A stretch of DNA of 64,000 nt from Hellea balneolensis DSM 19091. Lineage in GTDB: Bacteria > Pseudomonadota > Alphaproteobacteria > Caulobacterales > Maricaulaceae. Below, in pieces: positions 34,295-43,413 of this stretch. A model generated the notes under the pieces. That model saw only the letters and a program-made list of their open reading frames with translations. It ran no database searches and was not told where the DNA came from. Numbering within the stretch: the stretch's first letter is position 1; every line of letters starts with the position of its first letter. The position numbers and the translations under genes are program-made. The stretch lies in the NCBI RefSeq assembly GCF_000428525.1, contig NZ_AUAC01000003.1, positions 620,001 through 684,000 on the forward strand. Direction: 5' to 3'.

Positions 34295-35983
34295 TTAAGG
34301 CGTTTTAGGGTCTAGCCGCATGCGCCCGTAATAAGCTCCGACAAAGACGCGCCCCTTTTGATCAATTGTGGGGCCAGAGAACATATTATTATATTTCTGG
34401 CCGCCTAGGATGTAATGAAATGTGGGTTCTCCTGTGAGCCAGTTGACCGCCTCTAACGTCCATTCATTATCCCGCGCGCCGATGAAATAGACTTGGCCTG
34501 ATCCCGTCGAGACCCACGGAACGCCATTGGGTGAGCTGATGGTTTCATTGACCCAGGCTTTTTCCAGTCGGCGCAGTTTTGGATTCCATTCGAACTTCTG
34601 AACGCCGTAAGGTTGGAACTTTGGATTATTGCCAAGGGGGCCGATAGAGGCACCTCGGCCAACACCTTCTTTAGGCATAAAGAAGGGGGTATTTCGGGGC
34701 GTATTATTGACGACCAGTGCGCCGTAGCCCGCGACAATTACGGTTTGCTCAGACTGTATCTTTGTGACCTTTTGTTCACCCATATCGGCGGGGGCTTGTC
34801 CGGCAATACGGCGGGAAGGCGCGCCTTCGAGCTGTTCCCAATCCTCAGGGATATCATCCCGCCACATGAGCACAACATTCATACGGATATCGCCATCGGT
34901 GAGAACAACAAAACGGTCTTCATCGCCAAAGCCCATCAGGCTGGGTGTTGCACCTGAGCCTTCGATATGACCATTACGATATTTCGCCGTCCACGCGCCG
35001 TCGGCCTCATCCGTAGAAAGCGTATCACCTGTCCAAATGATTTTATGCACGTGGTTGCGCGATATGGCGTAGATGCCGCCTTCCTTATCTATGGCAATAG
35101 AATTGCGCACCCAGCCATAGCCGACGCCGTTCGTCTCAGTATTTTCCGTGTCCGCGTGTTTCATGCGAACTGAGCGATATTCTTTAAGGTCAGGGGACAC
35201 TGCGACCATGGTGCCGTTTTCCATGGGGAAGACAATCCACCCATCATAGGTCATGTTCATGCCGACACTGGCGCCCGCGAGGTCAGCGGGGAGCTGGAAA
35301 CGCGCGGCTTCTTTTATGCCCGATCCGGCGTTATCTTTGACGGCATCAGTATAGGCCACGACGGAGCCGTCTTTGCGCGCGATGTAAAGCCAGTCATTGT
35401 CGCCTACCACCGTGTAAACGCCTGACAGTGACTTTAGGGGCAGCATAGATTTAATGGCAGTCGGCATGGCGCTGGCACCGTTATTATTATCAAGCTTTGC
35501 GATGATCTTATTGGCCCAGTCTTCGTTATATTTATCAGCATTCTCAGAAGGCAGGTGGTCGATGATATCATAGCTCTCTTCATCGAGTTTAAACACGCCG
35601 TTTACGCCATTGGTCCAGACGACGCGGCGGCCATTAGGGTAGGGGCTTGAAATACTGACGCCGAAATGTCCTGGACCAAGAAATTGATAGGTGATTTCAT
35701 TTGGGTCCAAGCGGCGCGTTTTATCCAAAGGGCCAGGGATGGGGGTGGAGTCTTGTTGTGCGGGATCGCCATGCGGAATGGGATTTACGCTTTTCGCGGC
35801 CATTAGGTTTTTTTCTGGAAAGTTCATATCCATAGGCGCGGCGGTAGGGGCGCTCATTTGGGGGGCTAATGACAGGTCAAGATCAGGACGCGGCGTGGGC
35901 GGGCCGAAGTCACATCGCTTTAGCAATATTGAGGCTATAGCCGCGATAAGAAACAGCCCGAGAAATTTCAAAAATCGTTTCAT
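34295..35983 (-). CDS. membrane-anchored beta-propeller-like protein
   Basis: This 562-residue protein has an N-terminal hydrophobic segment (about 5-20), then a cysteine and a proline-rich linker. The long periplasmic domain contains recurring blade-like units (WTNGVNGVFKLDEES, YTVVGDNDWLYIARKDGSVVAY, GGIYAISRNHVHKIIW). It shares the block GSGATPSLMGFGDEDRFVVLTDGD with its paralogue at 60917-62509 and the final FVGAYYGRMRL with VGTRQGVLKI there. No enzymatic motif is recognised. It is the last gene of an SDR-ALDH operon (gap 14 bases), so it likely serves the same catabolic pathway, for example as a substrate-binding propeller or periplasmic hydrolase. Confidence 0.65.
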   Translation of the reverse strand: MKRFLKFLGLFLIAAIASILLKRCDFGPPTPRPDLDLSLAPQMSAPTAAPMDMNFPEKNLMAAKSVNPIPHGDPAQQDSTPIPGPLDKTRRLDPNEITYQFLGPGHFGVSISSPYPNGRRVVWTNGVNGVFKLDEESYDIIDHLPSENADKYNEDWANKIIAKLDNNNGASAMPTAIKSMLPLKSLSGVYTVVGDNDWLYIARKDGSVVAYTDAVKDNAGSGIKEAARFQLPADLAGASVGMNMTYDGWIVFPMENGTMVAVSPDLKEYRSVRMKHADTENTETNGVGYGWVRNSIAIDKEGGIYAISRNHVHKIIWTGDTLSTDEADGAWTAKYRNGHIEGSGATPSLMGFGDEDRFVVLTDGDIRMNVVLMWRDDIPEDWEQLEGAPSRRIAGQAPADMGEQKVTKIQSEQTVIVAGYGALVVNNTPRNTPFFMPKEGVGRGASIGPLGNNPKFQPYGVQKFEWNPKLRRLEKAWVNETISSPNGVPWVSTGSGQVYFIGARDNEWTLEAVNWLTGEPTFHYILGGQKYNNMFSGPTIDQKGRVFVGAYYGRMRLDPKTP

Positions 35984-35997
35984 AGCGGGCTTTCGAT

Positions 35998-37416
35998 TTA
36001 TTTTTTTATCGCCTTCATGATGATGTTTGAGTAACGCTCAGAATAGGGCGGGAGCTGGATAAGGAAGTCGCGAAACTTATCCAAAGGCTGGTGGACGATA
36101 GAGCGCTCATTGGACATCGTCCGAAAGCCTTCATAACCGCCAATGCGGCCCATGCCGGAATTCCCAACACCTCCAAAAGGCAAGTTAGGATTTGTCCCCG
36201 ATTGCACGCAATTATTGTTGACGACGGCAGAGCCTGAGGAAGTGTTGTTTAGAAAATATTCGATATTATCATCATTGGTGGAATAGATATAAAGCGCGAG
36301 CGAATTCGTGCGCGGGGCAATATGTTGCAAAACTTCTTCACGGTTTTTATATTCAATGATGGCCATGACCGGGCCGAATACCTCCTCTTGCATAATGTCC
36401 ATATCTTCAGTCACATCTGTAATGATGGTCGGTTCGATATAATTATCTTTGACATCAGCATTGCCGCCGCTGACTATGCTTGCGCCTTTGGCTGTGGCGT
36501 CATCAATCAGGGATTTGACGCGTGAGGTGTGGCGCTCATTTATGATACGCGGAACGTAAGAGGATTTGTCTAAGCCCGCACCATCGGAATTATAGAGCGC
36601 ATTTATTTTCTCAGATATGAGAGTTTGAAATTCGTCCTTCACGCTCTCATGCACAATGGCGTAATCGGGCGCGATACAGACTTGGCCCGCATTCATAACG
36701 CGTCCCCAAGCAAGCTTTGCTGCTGCGTTTTCAAGTTTGGCGGTTTCGTCAATGATGACGGGGTTTTTACCGCCCATTTCTAAGGTAACAGAGGCGAGAT
36801 TATCCGCAGCAGCTTTCATCACGATTTTTCCAACCGCTGTGCCACCCGTGTAATAGATATGATCAAAGGGCTGCTTTAGCAGCTCTTGCGCAACCTCTAC
36901 GCCGCCTTGGAAGACTTCGGCTTCATCGCTCGGGAAGACCTTATTGACAATCTCTTGAATAATTTGGGCTGATTGCGGCGCAAGTTCAGAGGGTTTAATC
37001 GCCATAGCATTGCCCGCCGCAATAGAGGCGAGCATGGGCACAAAGCTCTCGGCTGTCGGGGCATTGTAAGCGGCCATGTTAAGCACAACACCTTTGGATT
37101 GCCGCCGAATTTCACAGCGCTTGCCCATTGTCGCCATAGAGTTTTTGACCTTCTCAGGCTTCATCCATTTCGCCAAATGTTTGCACATATAATCGACTTC
37201 GGATTTGATCATCATGAGCTCTGCCGCCACATCAAGATCATGGGTGCCCCGCTCAGAATGCGCCGCTTTGAACAAATCCTCTTGGCGCGCACGGGTCTCT
37301 ACCCAAAGGGCTTTCATTTTCGCGCAGCGCTCTGAGGACGTGCTGTTGCGCAGGCGAGGGGCGGCGTCTTTTAAGGCTTGGACTTTGGCCGCGATGTCGG
37401 TTGTTTTAATCGCCAT
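35998..37416 (-). CDS. aldehyde dehydrogenase (class 3-like)
   Basis: This 472-residue NAD(P)-dependent aldehyde dehydrogenase has the glycine motif YYTGGTAVGKIV near 193, catalytic base Glu in LEMGGKNPVI near 215 and catalytic Cys in NAGQVCIAPDY near 248. PFGGVGNSGMGRIGG near 413 is the class 3-like C-terminal signature. A hydrophobic C-terminus absent in soluble ALDH3 is not seen. It follows the SDR gene by 3 bases. An alcohol-to-aldehyde-to-acid sequence on a hydroxylated sterol side chain would fit the pair (inference). Confidence 0.88.
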   Translation of the reverse strand: MAIKTTDIAAKVQALKDAAPRLRNSTSSERCAKMKALWVETRARQEDLFKAAHSERGTHDLDVAAELMMIKSEVDYMCKHLAKWMKPEKVKNSMATMGKRCEIRRQSKGVVLNMAAYNAPTAESFVPMLASIAAGNAMAIKPSELAPQSAQIIQEIVNKVFPSDEAEVFQGGVEVAQELLKQPFDHIYYTGGTAVGKIVMKAAADNLASVTLEMGGKNPVIIDETAKLENAAAKLAWGRVMNAGQVCIAPDYAIVHESVKDEFQTLISEKINALYNSDGAGLDKSSYVPRIINERHTSRVKSLIDDATAKGASIVSGGNADVKDNYIEPTIITDVTEDMDIMQEEVFGPVMAIIEYKNREEVLQHIAPRTNSLALYIYSTNDDNIEYFLNNTSSGSAVVNNNCVQSGTNPNLPFGGVGNSGMGRIGGYEGFRTMSNERSIVHQPLDKFRDFLIQLPPYSERYSNIIMKAIKK

Positions 37417-37419
37417 GGA

Positions 37420-38298
37420 TTATCCCTTGCCATATTGCGGAATGCCGACAGCTTTTTGTATGGTCTTTTCGAAAGCGCGTTCGGACATAAGGTTCAGCAT
37501 AACTTTCATCGGTTTAACGTCTTTGCCGACGAGATAACGTGGCTTCCAATTTTTTTTCTCGAGTAGCGCCAGGACTTCGTCTGTAACATAATCAGGGTCA
37601 TTGCCCTTATTGATGGCTTCAACCATTTTCGTTGTTGTCGTCTCTCTGAGGTGAGGTTCGTAAACCCCTTTGACATCATCCGAAATACCCGTCCAAATGT
37701 CTTTAGTCGTTTCTTCGGCATTGGCCGTCATGTGGGTTTTGACTGCTCCGGGCTCTATCGATGTGACTTCAATACCAAAAGGTGCAAGCTCATTACGCAG
37801 CGTGCAGGTCAATCCCTCAACCGCCCATTTGGACATATTGTAACTGCCCGAACAGACAGGATTTGCGCGAACCGCCCCTGAGGCGAAATTGATAATACGG
37901 GAATTAGGCGCCGCTTTTCGGATCATAGGTAAAAAGGCTTGGACAACTCGCATAGGCCCAAAGGTGTTAACCTCAAAGAGAAACCGCATCTCTTCCATAT
38001 TGATGCCTTCAATCGGCCCCGTACCCTTATTGGCTATTCCAGCATTATTGATCAGAAGGTCAAGTCCGCTGCCATTTAGGTGCTTTGCGACCACTTCTGA
38101 ACTCGTCATCACAGAGGCATCAGAGGTTACGTCTTGTTCCACTTTTATAATATTTGGAGTATCGCCAAGTTCAGACGTATCCGCGCCCGGAAGAACGCCA
38201 GCAAAAACAGTCCAGCCCCGCTCAGCGAGCTTCCTGGCTTTCATTGCGCCCATGCCCATTGCGGCGCCTGTGATAAAGGCTGTTTTTTGAGTGGCCAT
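37420..38298 (-). CDS. short-chain dehydrogenase/reductase
   Basis: This 292-residue classical SDR has the cofactor motif TGAAMGMG at 10-17, NNAG near 84, catalytic Ser140 and Tyr153-x-x-x-Lys157 (YNMSKWA). FASGAVRANP and the PG-x-V-x-T motif (EPGAVKT) follow. It would oxidise a secondary or primary alcohol with NAD(P); the C-terminal extension to 292 residues is longer than bacterial ketoacyl reductases and is seen in retinol/hydroxysteroid-type SDRs. It is first in the SDR-ALDH-propeller operon, and a TetR-type palindrome lies 31 bases upstream of its ATG. Confidence 0.87.
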   Translation of the reverse strand: MATQKTAFITGAAMGMGAMKARKLAERGWTVFAGVLPGADTSELGDTPNIIKVEQDVTSDASVMTSSEVVAKHLNGSGLDLLINNAGIANKGTGPIEGINMEEMRFLFEVNTFGPMRVVQAFLPMIRKAAPNSRIINFASGAVRANPVCSGSYNMSKWAVEGLTCTLRNELAPFGIEVTSIEPGAVKTHMTANAEETTKDIWTGISDDVKGVYEPHLRETTTTKMVEAINKGNDPDYVTDEVLALLEKKNWKPRYLVGKDVKPMKVMLNLMSERAFEKTIQKAVGIPQYGKG

Positions 38299-38328
38299 GC
38301 GAGTCCCCTGATGTTTAATTATGACTTT

Positions 38329-38343
38329 CCGAACGGCGTTCAG
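38329..38343. promoter_or_regulatory. TetR-regulon operator, copy 1
   Basis: CCGAAC-GGC-GTTCAG at 38329-38343 is a 6-3-6 inverted repeat with one imperfect position. It lies in the 76-base gap before the minus-strand SDR start (38298) and matches the sites at 47607 and 56967. Confidence 0.7.
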
Positions 38344-38374
38344 AAAAGACTATGCGGTGGTATGAGTCAAGCCA

Positions 38375-39685
38375 TCAAGCATTGTAAATATGATTTTGCC
38401 ATTCGGGTGAAAGGAGCTTCTGTTGTCCGCCCGGATTAACAAGGTCACGAATATAGACCTCTATCCCGCCATCATAGGCCGGAAAGAACATAATATTATC
38501 GCCGACATCTTGAGGATAAATTCGCGCAGGCCTTTGTCCGCTAAAATTCACATCATATACGGGCATTTTACTTTGATTATTAAGCGAGATGATAGGTTGC
38601 TTCACATCCAGTTCGGGGTTGGTGTAGCCGTGAGCCAGACAATCTGCGAGTAAATCAAGCCTGTCTTTGACATCTGTCGCCGTGGTCTTGGCTTGACGCT
38701 GTTTGAAATAACGCGCGAGAGCTCCGCGAGATGTATTTTGTAGTCCTTTAGGGAAGACGGTCTTGTCTATATGAATAAGGATTGCATTGCCAACATATTG
38801 AGCTTGCACGTAGGATGTGTCCTGAAAATAGCGATTGCGTAAATCTAAGAGTTGTCCGATTTGAATTTCGTTTTTTAGATCATCGCCATAACTTAACTTT
38901 GCAATCACGGATGTAAAATGCGCAGAAAGGGCCGTATTCGTGCTAATCCAGTCTTCGCCGCTTTCCGCAAGAACCGTCTTTTTTAGGCGGGAAATTTCTT
39001 CGGCTGTGAAATGGATTTTGACAGGCTGATTGTGACTTAGGCTTTTATCCATAGCTTTGATAATGAGGGTTTTTACGAGCCCGCCCATAATCCCTTTAAT
39101 AGGCATAGGTTTAGGCAAAGCGCGCCGTTTCAAGTCTGCGAGGCATTTCTGCTTTGAACGGCTGTTCCCAAATTTAAACGCATTTAACGCTGTGTGAAAG
39201 ACAAATTCAGGTCGCTCATTTCCTAAGCTAATAGCCGTGTAAATATCGCCAAAATGCCTCAATATGAGATGATAACCAGCCGCATCGGTTAGCACATGAC
39301 TAATGGCGACGCCGAATATCATGCCGCCATCATTAAAGGTTGTGAGGGTGAAAGTTGAGAGTAGGGCGCGGCCGTTTAAAACATCTTTTCGTCGCGGTTC
39401 ATGTACGAAATTAGGTCTTCCGCTTTTCAGGAGGGTTTCGTTCAGATTGTGAGGGTGAGTTTCATAGGTAAGGGAAACGGGTTGGTCTGAAAGTCGAAGG
39501 GTTCCGTGTTTTGCCTGATATCGCCCGGATAGAGCTGGGAATTGCGAAATTAATACCGCAACGGATTTTGCTAAAATGTCGGCATCCAAACCGTCTGTGA
39601 AGGCATATTGTAGCCCGATATAATTACCATAAAGCAGATGGTTCTCGTCAATGGGACTGACGGAATGAATGGAGGCCTCAATCAA
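38375..39685 (-). CDS. HxxxD-type (BAHD-like) acyltransferase
   Basis: This 436-residue protein has the catalytic motif His130-Val-Leu-Thr-Asp134 (ISHVLTDAAG). A late motif, VYDVNFSGQRPARIYP, occupies the position of the plant DFGWG structural motif. Length and two-lobe organisation fit the transferase family PF02458 (BAHD). These enzymes move an acyl group from acyl-CoA to an alcohol or amine; they are mostly known from plants and fungi. It follows the 3-alpha-HSD-like gene by 2 bases, so esterification of a steroid hydroxyl, or the reverse transfer, is conceivable (inference). The identification rests on the motifs and overall pattern only. Confidence 0.7.
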   Translation of the reverse strand: MIEASIHSVSPIDENHLLYGNYIGLQYAFTDGLDADILAKSVAVLISQFPALSGRYQAKHGTLRLSDQPVSLTYETHPHNLNETLLKSGRPNFVHEPRRKDVLNGRALLSTFTLTTFNDGGMIFGVAISHVLTDAAGYHLILRHFGDIYTAISLGNERPEFVFHTALNAFKFGNSRSKQKCLADLKRRALPKPMPIKGIMGGLVKTLIIKAMDKSLSHNQPVKIHFTAEEISRLKKTVLAESGEDWISTNTALSAHFTSVIAKLSYGDDLKNEIQIGQLLDLRNRYFQDTSYVQAQYVGNAILIHIDKTVFPKGLQNTSRGALARYFKQRQAKTTATDVKDRLDLLADCLAHGYTNPELDVKQPIISLNNQSKMPVYDVNFSGQRPARIYPQDVGDNIMFFPAYDGGIEVYIRDLVNPGGQQKLLSPEWQNHIYNA

Positions 39686-39687
39686 AC

Positions 39688-40449
39688 CTAAAAAGCATCA
39701 GGACGAAGCTGTGCATCCGTGCCGCCATCGACATAGATAATGCTTCCTTGCATATATTCTGCCGTATCAGAGAGCATGAATTCTATAACGCCTGCAATTT
39801 CATCGGGGGTGGCAACGCGTGTTTTTGGTATAGGAATAGCCTCGACACTCCTACCAATAACAGGGTGATCTGCGGCCCCGCGAAACATAGGCGTCTCTGT
39901 CATTCCCGGAGCGATGGCGTTGAGGGTAACACCGATTTGTCCCCATTCAGCCGCACGGCGGCGTACAGCCCGTGCAACCGCATGTTTGGAAACGCCATAT
40001 GTAAGAGCCCCGTGCGAGTCCCCGATATATTGCATGGCTTGGCCTTCATTGCCGTCCAAGAGACAGCGGACGATGTCGCTTTCAGGGTCTGTACGCATTT
40101 GTGCCGAATTTGATGAAATAACGACCACGCGCCCCTGAGTTTTTCTAAGAGCCTCTTTAAATCCATCAAGCAATTCAACGGCGCCAAAATAGTTGACGCG
40201 TGCAACAAGTTGGCCATCTTCGATATGTCCGCCTAAGCCAGCGGCTAGGACAAGTCGGTCTATATTGCCTTCACACATCTCTAAAGTTTGCGTAATTGCG
40301 GCTTGACGTCCCTCGGTTGTAGAGAGGTCTGCGCTAATAGTTTCGCCTTGCAAATCTATACCTATAATATCGTAGCCTTGTGCTTCGAGCCGCGCTTTCA
40401 CGCAGGCTCCTATACCGGAAGCGGCTCCTGTAATGACAGCAATTCCCAT
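39688..40449 (-). CDS. 3-alpha-hydroxysteroid dehydrogenase/carbonyl reductase-like SDR
   Basis: This is a 253-residue protein. The ATG at 40449 is chosen because AGGTGAG lies 7 bases before it; an upstream GTG would be inside that site. It has TGAASGIG at 7-14, a serine cluster near 112 and Tyr151-x-x-x-Lys155 (YGVSKHA). It lines up from memory with Comamonas testosteroni HsdA along its length: a GIDL...ADLSTTEGRQAAI segment, VNYFGAVELLDGF, and a DGGTDAQLRPDAF end comparable to DGGIDAVMRPTQF. HsdA oxidises 3-alpha-hydroxysteroids. The gene leads an operon with the BAHD-like gene and is divergent from the TonB receptor. Confidence 0.85.
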   Translation of the reverse strand: MGIAVITGAASGIGACVKARLEAQGYDIIGIDLQGETISADLSTTEGRQAAITQTLEMCEGNIDRLVLAAGLGGHIEDGQLVARVNYFGAVELLDGFKEALRKTQGRVVVISSNSAQMRTDPESDIVRCLLDGNEGQAMQYIGDSHGALTYGVSKHAVARAVRRRAAEWGQIGVTLNAIAPGMTETPMFRGAADHPVIGRSVEAIPIPKTRVATPDEIAGVIEFMLSDTAEYMQGSIIYVDGGTDAQLRPDAF

Positions 40450-40710
40450 TCGTTTTCTCACCTTTGAACCTTTTTCGAGTGTAAATTACCACGTTCTATG
40501 ATGCAAGAGTGAGTTTATATCTATCGTCAAAATGCGTAACAAAAATGCAACTATGCTACGCAAAATGATGATTGCAGGCCAAAAAAAGACGAAAACGCGC
40601 ATTATTAGCGTAAGTTTTTGCGACTCTTGCATTGCGCCTATTTTCATTTTGGCTTAGGCAATTAGTTAATAAAGGCAAAAAGCCGTATAAATATTCACAG
40701 GGGAGAGACA

Positions 40711-43314
40711 ATGTCATCATCTACTTTTAAAGGGCTTACAGCTTTAGCCGTTTCCACTTCGCTGCTCGCCATCAGCGCTCCAGCCTTTGCACAGCTTGAT
40801 GAGATTATCGTAACAGCTGAGAAACGAAGCGAGAACTTACAAGATGTGCCAGTCGCTATCGCAGCTTTCGATTTGGAAGCTTTAGAAAACAATCGGATTG
40901 AAGGTATTGAAGATTTGGGAACGTTCACCCCCGGGGTTTACGTTACGCCAAATCCTGCTGACCCCAACGGCGTGCGCGTCAGCATTCGTGGCATTGGCAC
41001 ATTTGATCCGCAAGTAGGACAAGATAGCCGCGTGGCTATTTATCAAGATGGTGTGTATCTTGGCAAAACACAGGGATTGGCAATTGATATGCCGGACTTG
41101 GCCAGGGTTGAGCTTTTGAAAGGCCCGCAAGGTACCCTATACGGACGAAATACAACCGCTGGCGCAATTAATCTTATATCCGCACGTCCTGACCCCAGTG
41201 AGTTTTCAGGTAGGTTGACTGCTGAATACGGTAATTATGATCATAAAAAGCTTTCTGCCGCAGTGAATATTCCTATGGGCGGAACAGCTGCGGCTCGACT
41301 TTCCGGCCTGTTTCTTGACCGCGGTGGTTGGGTTGAAAATGATGGACCGGGAACTGACTTTGGCGGCGAGAAAAAATATGGACTCCGCGGCGCAGTAGGT
41401 TTTGATGTCGGTGAAAGCGTCAATCTTGAGTTCGCAGCTGATTACAATAAAACAGAGAAAGAGCCGCTCTTTTATCAATCACTGACAGGTTTTGGGGAAA
41501 ATAACCCTCTCTTCGGGCCAGCTATTGGGACAGCCACAGGGCGTCAGGATGAAGTCACCACGAGCTTTGAAAATGAAGCCGGTGACCTTGAGACAAAAGG
41601 TGTAACGGCTATAGCCAACTGGAACGTTGCTGACGGTCATGACGTCAAATTCACAGCCGCTTATCGTGAAGTTGAGAGCTCGCGTTTTGTAACTTTGGTT
41701 CCAACGGCAAATCCAGCAGTTATTAATGCTATTACAGGCGGCTTTAACCAAGCGATTGGGGCTTTACCATTTGCTTTTGGGGCTGCGCGGCAGCCATTAC
41801 GCCCTGATTTTGGAACACAGTTTGATGGGTCAACTCCTGATCGGGGGTTATTCCTATCACCGCCTGGCGGATCAAGCTCTTTGGATGATCATAGTCAAAC
41901 TAGCTTTGAAGCTACCTATAATGGTGAGTTTGCGGACGGACGCTTAGAGTTTACGGGCGGGGCTTTCTATTACGATGAAAAAACAGGCATTAATGGAGGG
42001 CAAAACTTTGCCAACGCGAATGATTATCTGTTTGTGCTTGGCCAGTTTGACCCTCGCGTAACCGCGCCAAATATTACAGGATTTTTGACGGCAAATAATG
42101 TTCCAGCGGCTGCACAGGGTCCTATTCCTGCTGCGGGTGTATTACTATCATTCTTGCAAACACCACTTGCAGGACAGGCCTTTCCGTTAGTTAATCAGAT
42201 TGTTGGTAACGGTACGACCTGTCAGCAAACTGGTATGTCTCCAATGGCGGCAAATAATTTCTGCCTCCCGACTTTATCAGTTGCACTTGATGCAGCGCGT
42301 CAGACAACAACGAATGATCTTTTTATTGATACAACAGCTTTTGCACTTTACGGACAAGCCACTTGGCATCTGACAGATGATCTGCGGATCACAGGCGGAT
42401 TGCGCTACTCAGATGAGAGTAAAGATGGTGAGGGGCAAACAAAATCAGTCTTCTTCAACGATAATATAACCCTAACAGGAAACACTATACTTCCGAATTC
42501 TGCATCATTTGATGACACAGTTTTAGATCCTTCACTCACAATTGAATATGATCTCAATGAAGATGTGTTGCTTTATGCAAGTTATAAGGAAAGCTTCCGG
42601 TCTGGCGGCTTTAACCAAACGGCTTCTGCTGTGCGTTTGCCGGGACAGACTGCTGGTGTAGACTTCGTTTTCGGGTCAGAAAGCAATACGGCCTATGAGG
42701 CAGGTTTCAAAGGTGACTTTGGAAATCGCGTTCGCTTGAACGTTGCTGCTTTCTATTATGATTTCCAAGACAAGCAGAACACATTGGCAACGAACCCGTT
42801 AATTGCCACTGAACGTATTATTGTGAATGTTGATGATGAAATCTACGGTATTGAGTTAGATGGTCAGTTTGCAGTTACAGATGAAATCACAATGGCGGCG
42901 AGTTACTCTTATGTTGACGGTACAGCGGGTGAGATTATCAATCCTTTTACAGGTAATGCTGATCCATCCTCTCGCGAGGAACTGCAAGGTACGCCAAAAA
43001 ATTCATATCTTCTCTCTTTAAATTATGACGGGAATAATGGCTTTTTTGGTAATGTAAGTTACAGTCATAAAGATAGTGTTCTGCAAGTGCCGGCAAATGA
43101 TCTACGTCTGCCAAGCGTTAACCTCGTCAATGGTCGAATTGGTTATGATTTTGACATGGCCAATGGAAATACAGCTACTGTAGCATTGTGGGGACAAAAC
43201 CTTTTAGATGAAGAGTATCTAGTGGATAGTTTACCATTTGAGACCTTCGCATATCGCACACAGGTCTTTGGGCAACCGCGGACATATGGTGCTTCTTTGG
43301 GTATCAAGTTCTAA
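40711..43314 (+). CDS. TonB-dependent outer membrane receptor
   Basis: This 867-residue protein has a signal peptide (cleavage after AFA near 27) and a TonB box-like DEIIVTAEKR. The plug domain has VSIRGIG and GPQGTLYGRNTTAGAINLIS near 140. The 22-strand barrel ends in SLGIKF with terminal phenylalanine. It imports a large or hydrophobic ligand using TonB energy. The setting between a 3-alpha-HSD-like gene and a sulfatase points to a steroid or sulfated steroid ligand (inference). GGGGAGAG precedes the ATG. The 261-base upstream gap holds TTAGTT and TATAAA boxes 18 bases apart (40662, 40686), a weak promoter candidate. Confidence 0.92.
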   Translation: MSSSTFKGLTALAVSTSLLAISAPAFAQLDEIIVTAEKRSENLQDVPVAIAAFDLEALENNRIEGIEDLGTFTPGVYVTPNPADPNGVRVSIRGIGTFDPQVGQDSRVAIYQDGVYLGKTQGLAIDMPDLARVELLKGPQGTLYGRNTTAGAINLISARPDPSEFSGRLTAEYGNYDHKKLSAAVNIPMGGTAAARLSGLFLDRGGWVENDGPGTDFGGEKKYGLRGAVGFDVGESVNLEFAADYNKTEKEPLFYQSLTGFGENNPLFGPAIGTATGRQDEVTTSFENEAGDLETKGVTAIANWNVADGHDVKFTAAYREVESSRFVTLVPTANPAVINAITGGFNQAIGALPFAFGAARQPLRPDFGTQFDGSTPDRGLFLSPPGGSSSLDDHSQTSFEATYNGEFADGRLEFTGGAFYYDEKTGINGGQNFANANDYLFVLGQFDPRVTAPNITGFLTANNVPAAAQGPIPAAGVLLSFLQTPLAGQAFPLVNQIVGNGTTCQQTGMSPMAANNFCLPTLSVALDAARQTTTNDLFIDTTAFALYGQATWHLTDDLRITGGLRYSDESKDGEGQTKSVFFNDNITLTGNTILPNSASFDDTVLDPSLTIEYDLNEDVLLYASYKESFRSGGFNQTASAVRLPGQTAGVDFVFGSESNTAYEAGFKGDFGNRVRLNVAAFYYDFQDKQNTLATNPLIATERIIVNVDDEIYGIELDGQFAVTDEITMAASYSYVDGTAGEIINPFTGNADPSSREELQGTPKNSYLLSLNYDGNNGFFGNVSYSHKDSVLQVPANDLRLPSVNLVNGRIGYDFDMANGNTATVALWGQNLLDEEYLVDSLPFETFAYRTQVFGQPRTYGASLGIKF

Positions 43315-43342
43315 GACGAAGTTCTGGGGGAGAGATGGGGCG

Positions 43343-43394
43343 AAAGCGGGTCGTTTCGGCATTTGTATCAACAAATGCGGGAGCGGCCCGCTTT
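43343..43394 (+). terminator. nested stem-loop between TonB receptor and sulfatase
   Basis: AAAGCGGGTCG (43343-43353) pairs with CGGCCCGCTTT (43384-43394), one pair being a G-U wobble. Inside it GCATTTGT (43359-43366) pairs perfectly with ACAAATGC (43371-43378) over a 4-base loop. Only a short T-run follows, so it may be a partial terminator or a transcript-stabilising structure that sets different levels for the two genes. Confidence 0.65.
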
Positions 43395-43413
43395 ACTTAA
43401 TAAGGATACGTTT

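Noticed and set aside
37469-37486. Possible fourth TetR operator (TCGAAAGCGCGTTCGGA) within the SDR gene, upstream of the ALDH start
   Set aside because: Only the GTTCGG half matches; the left half is out of register by one base and the site lies inside coding sequence.
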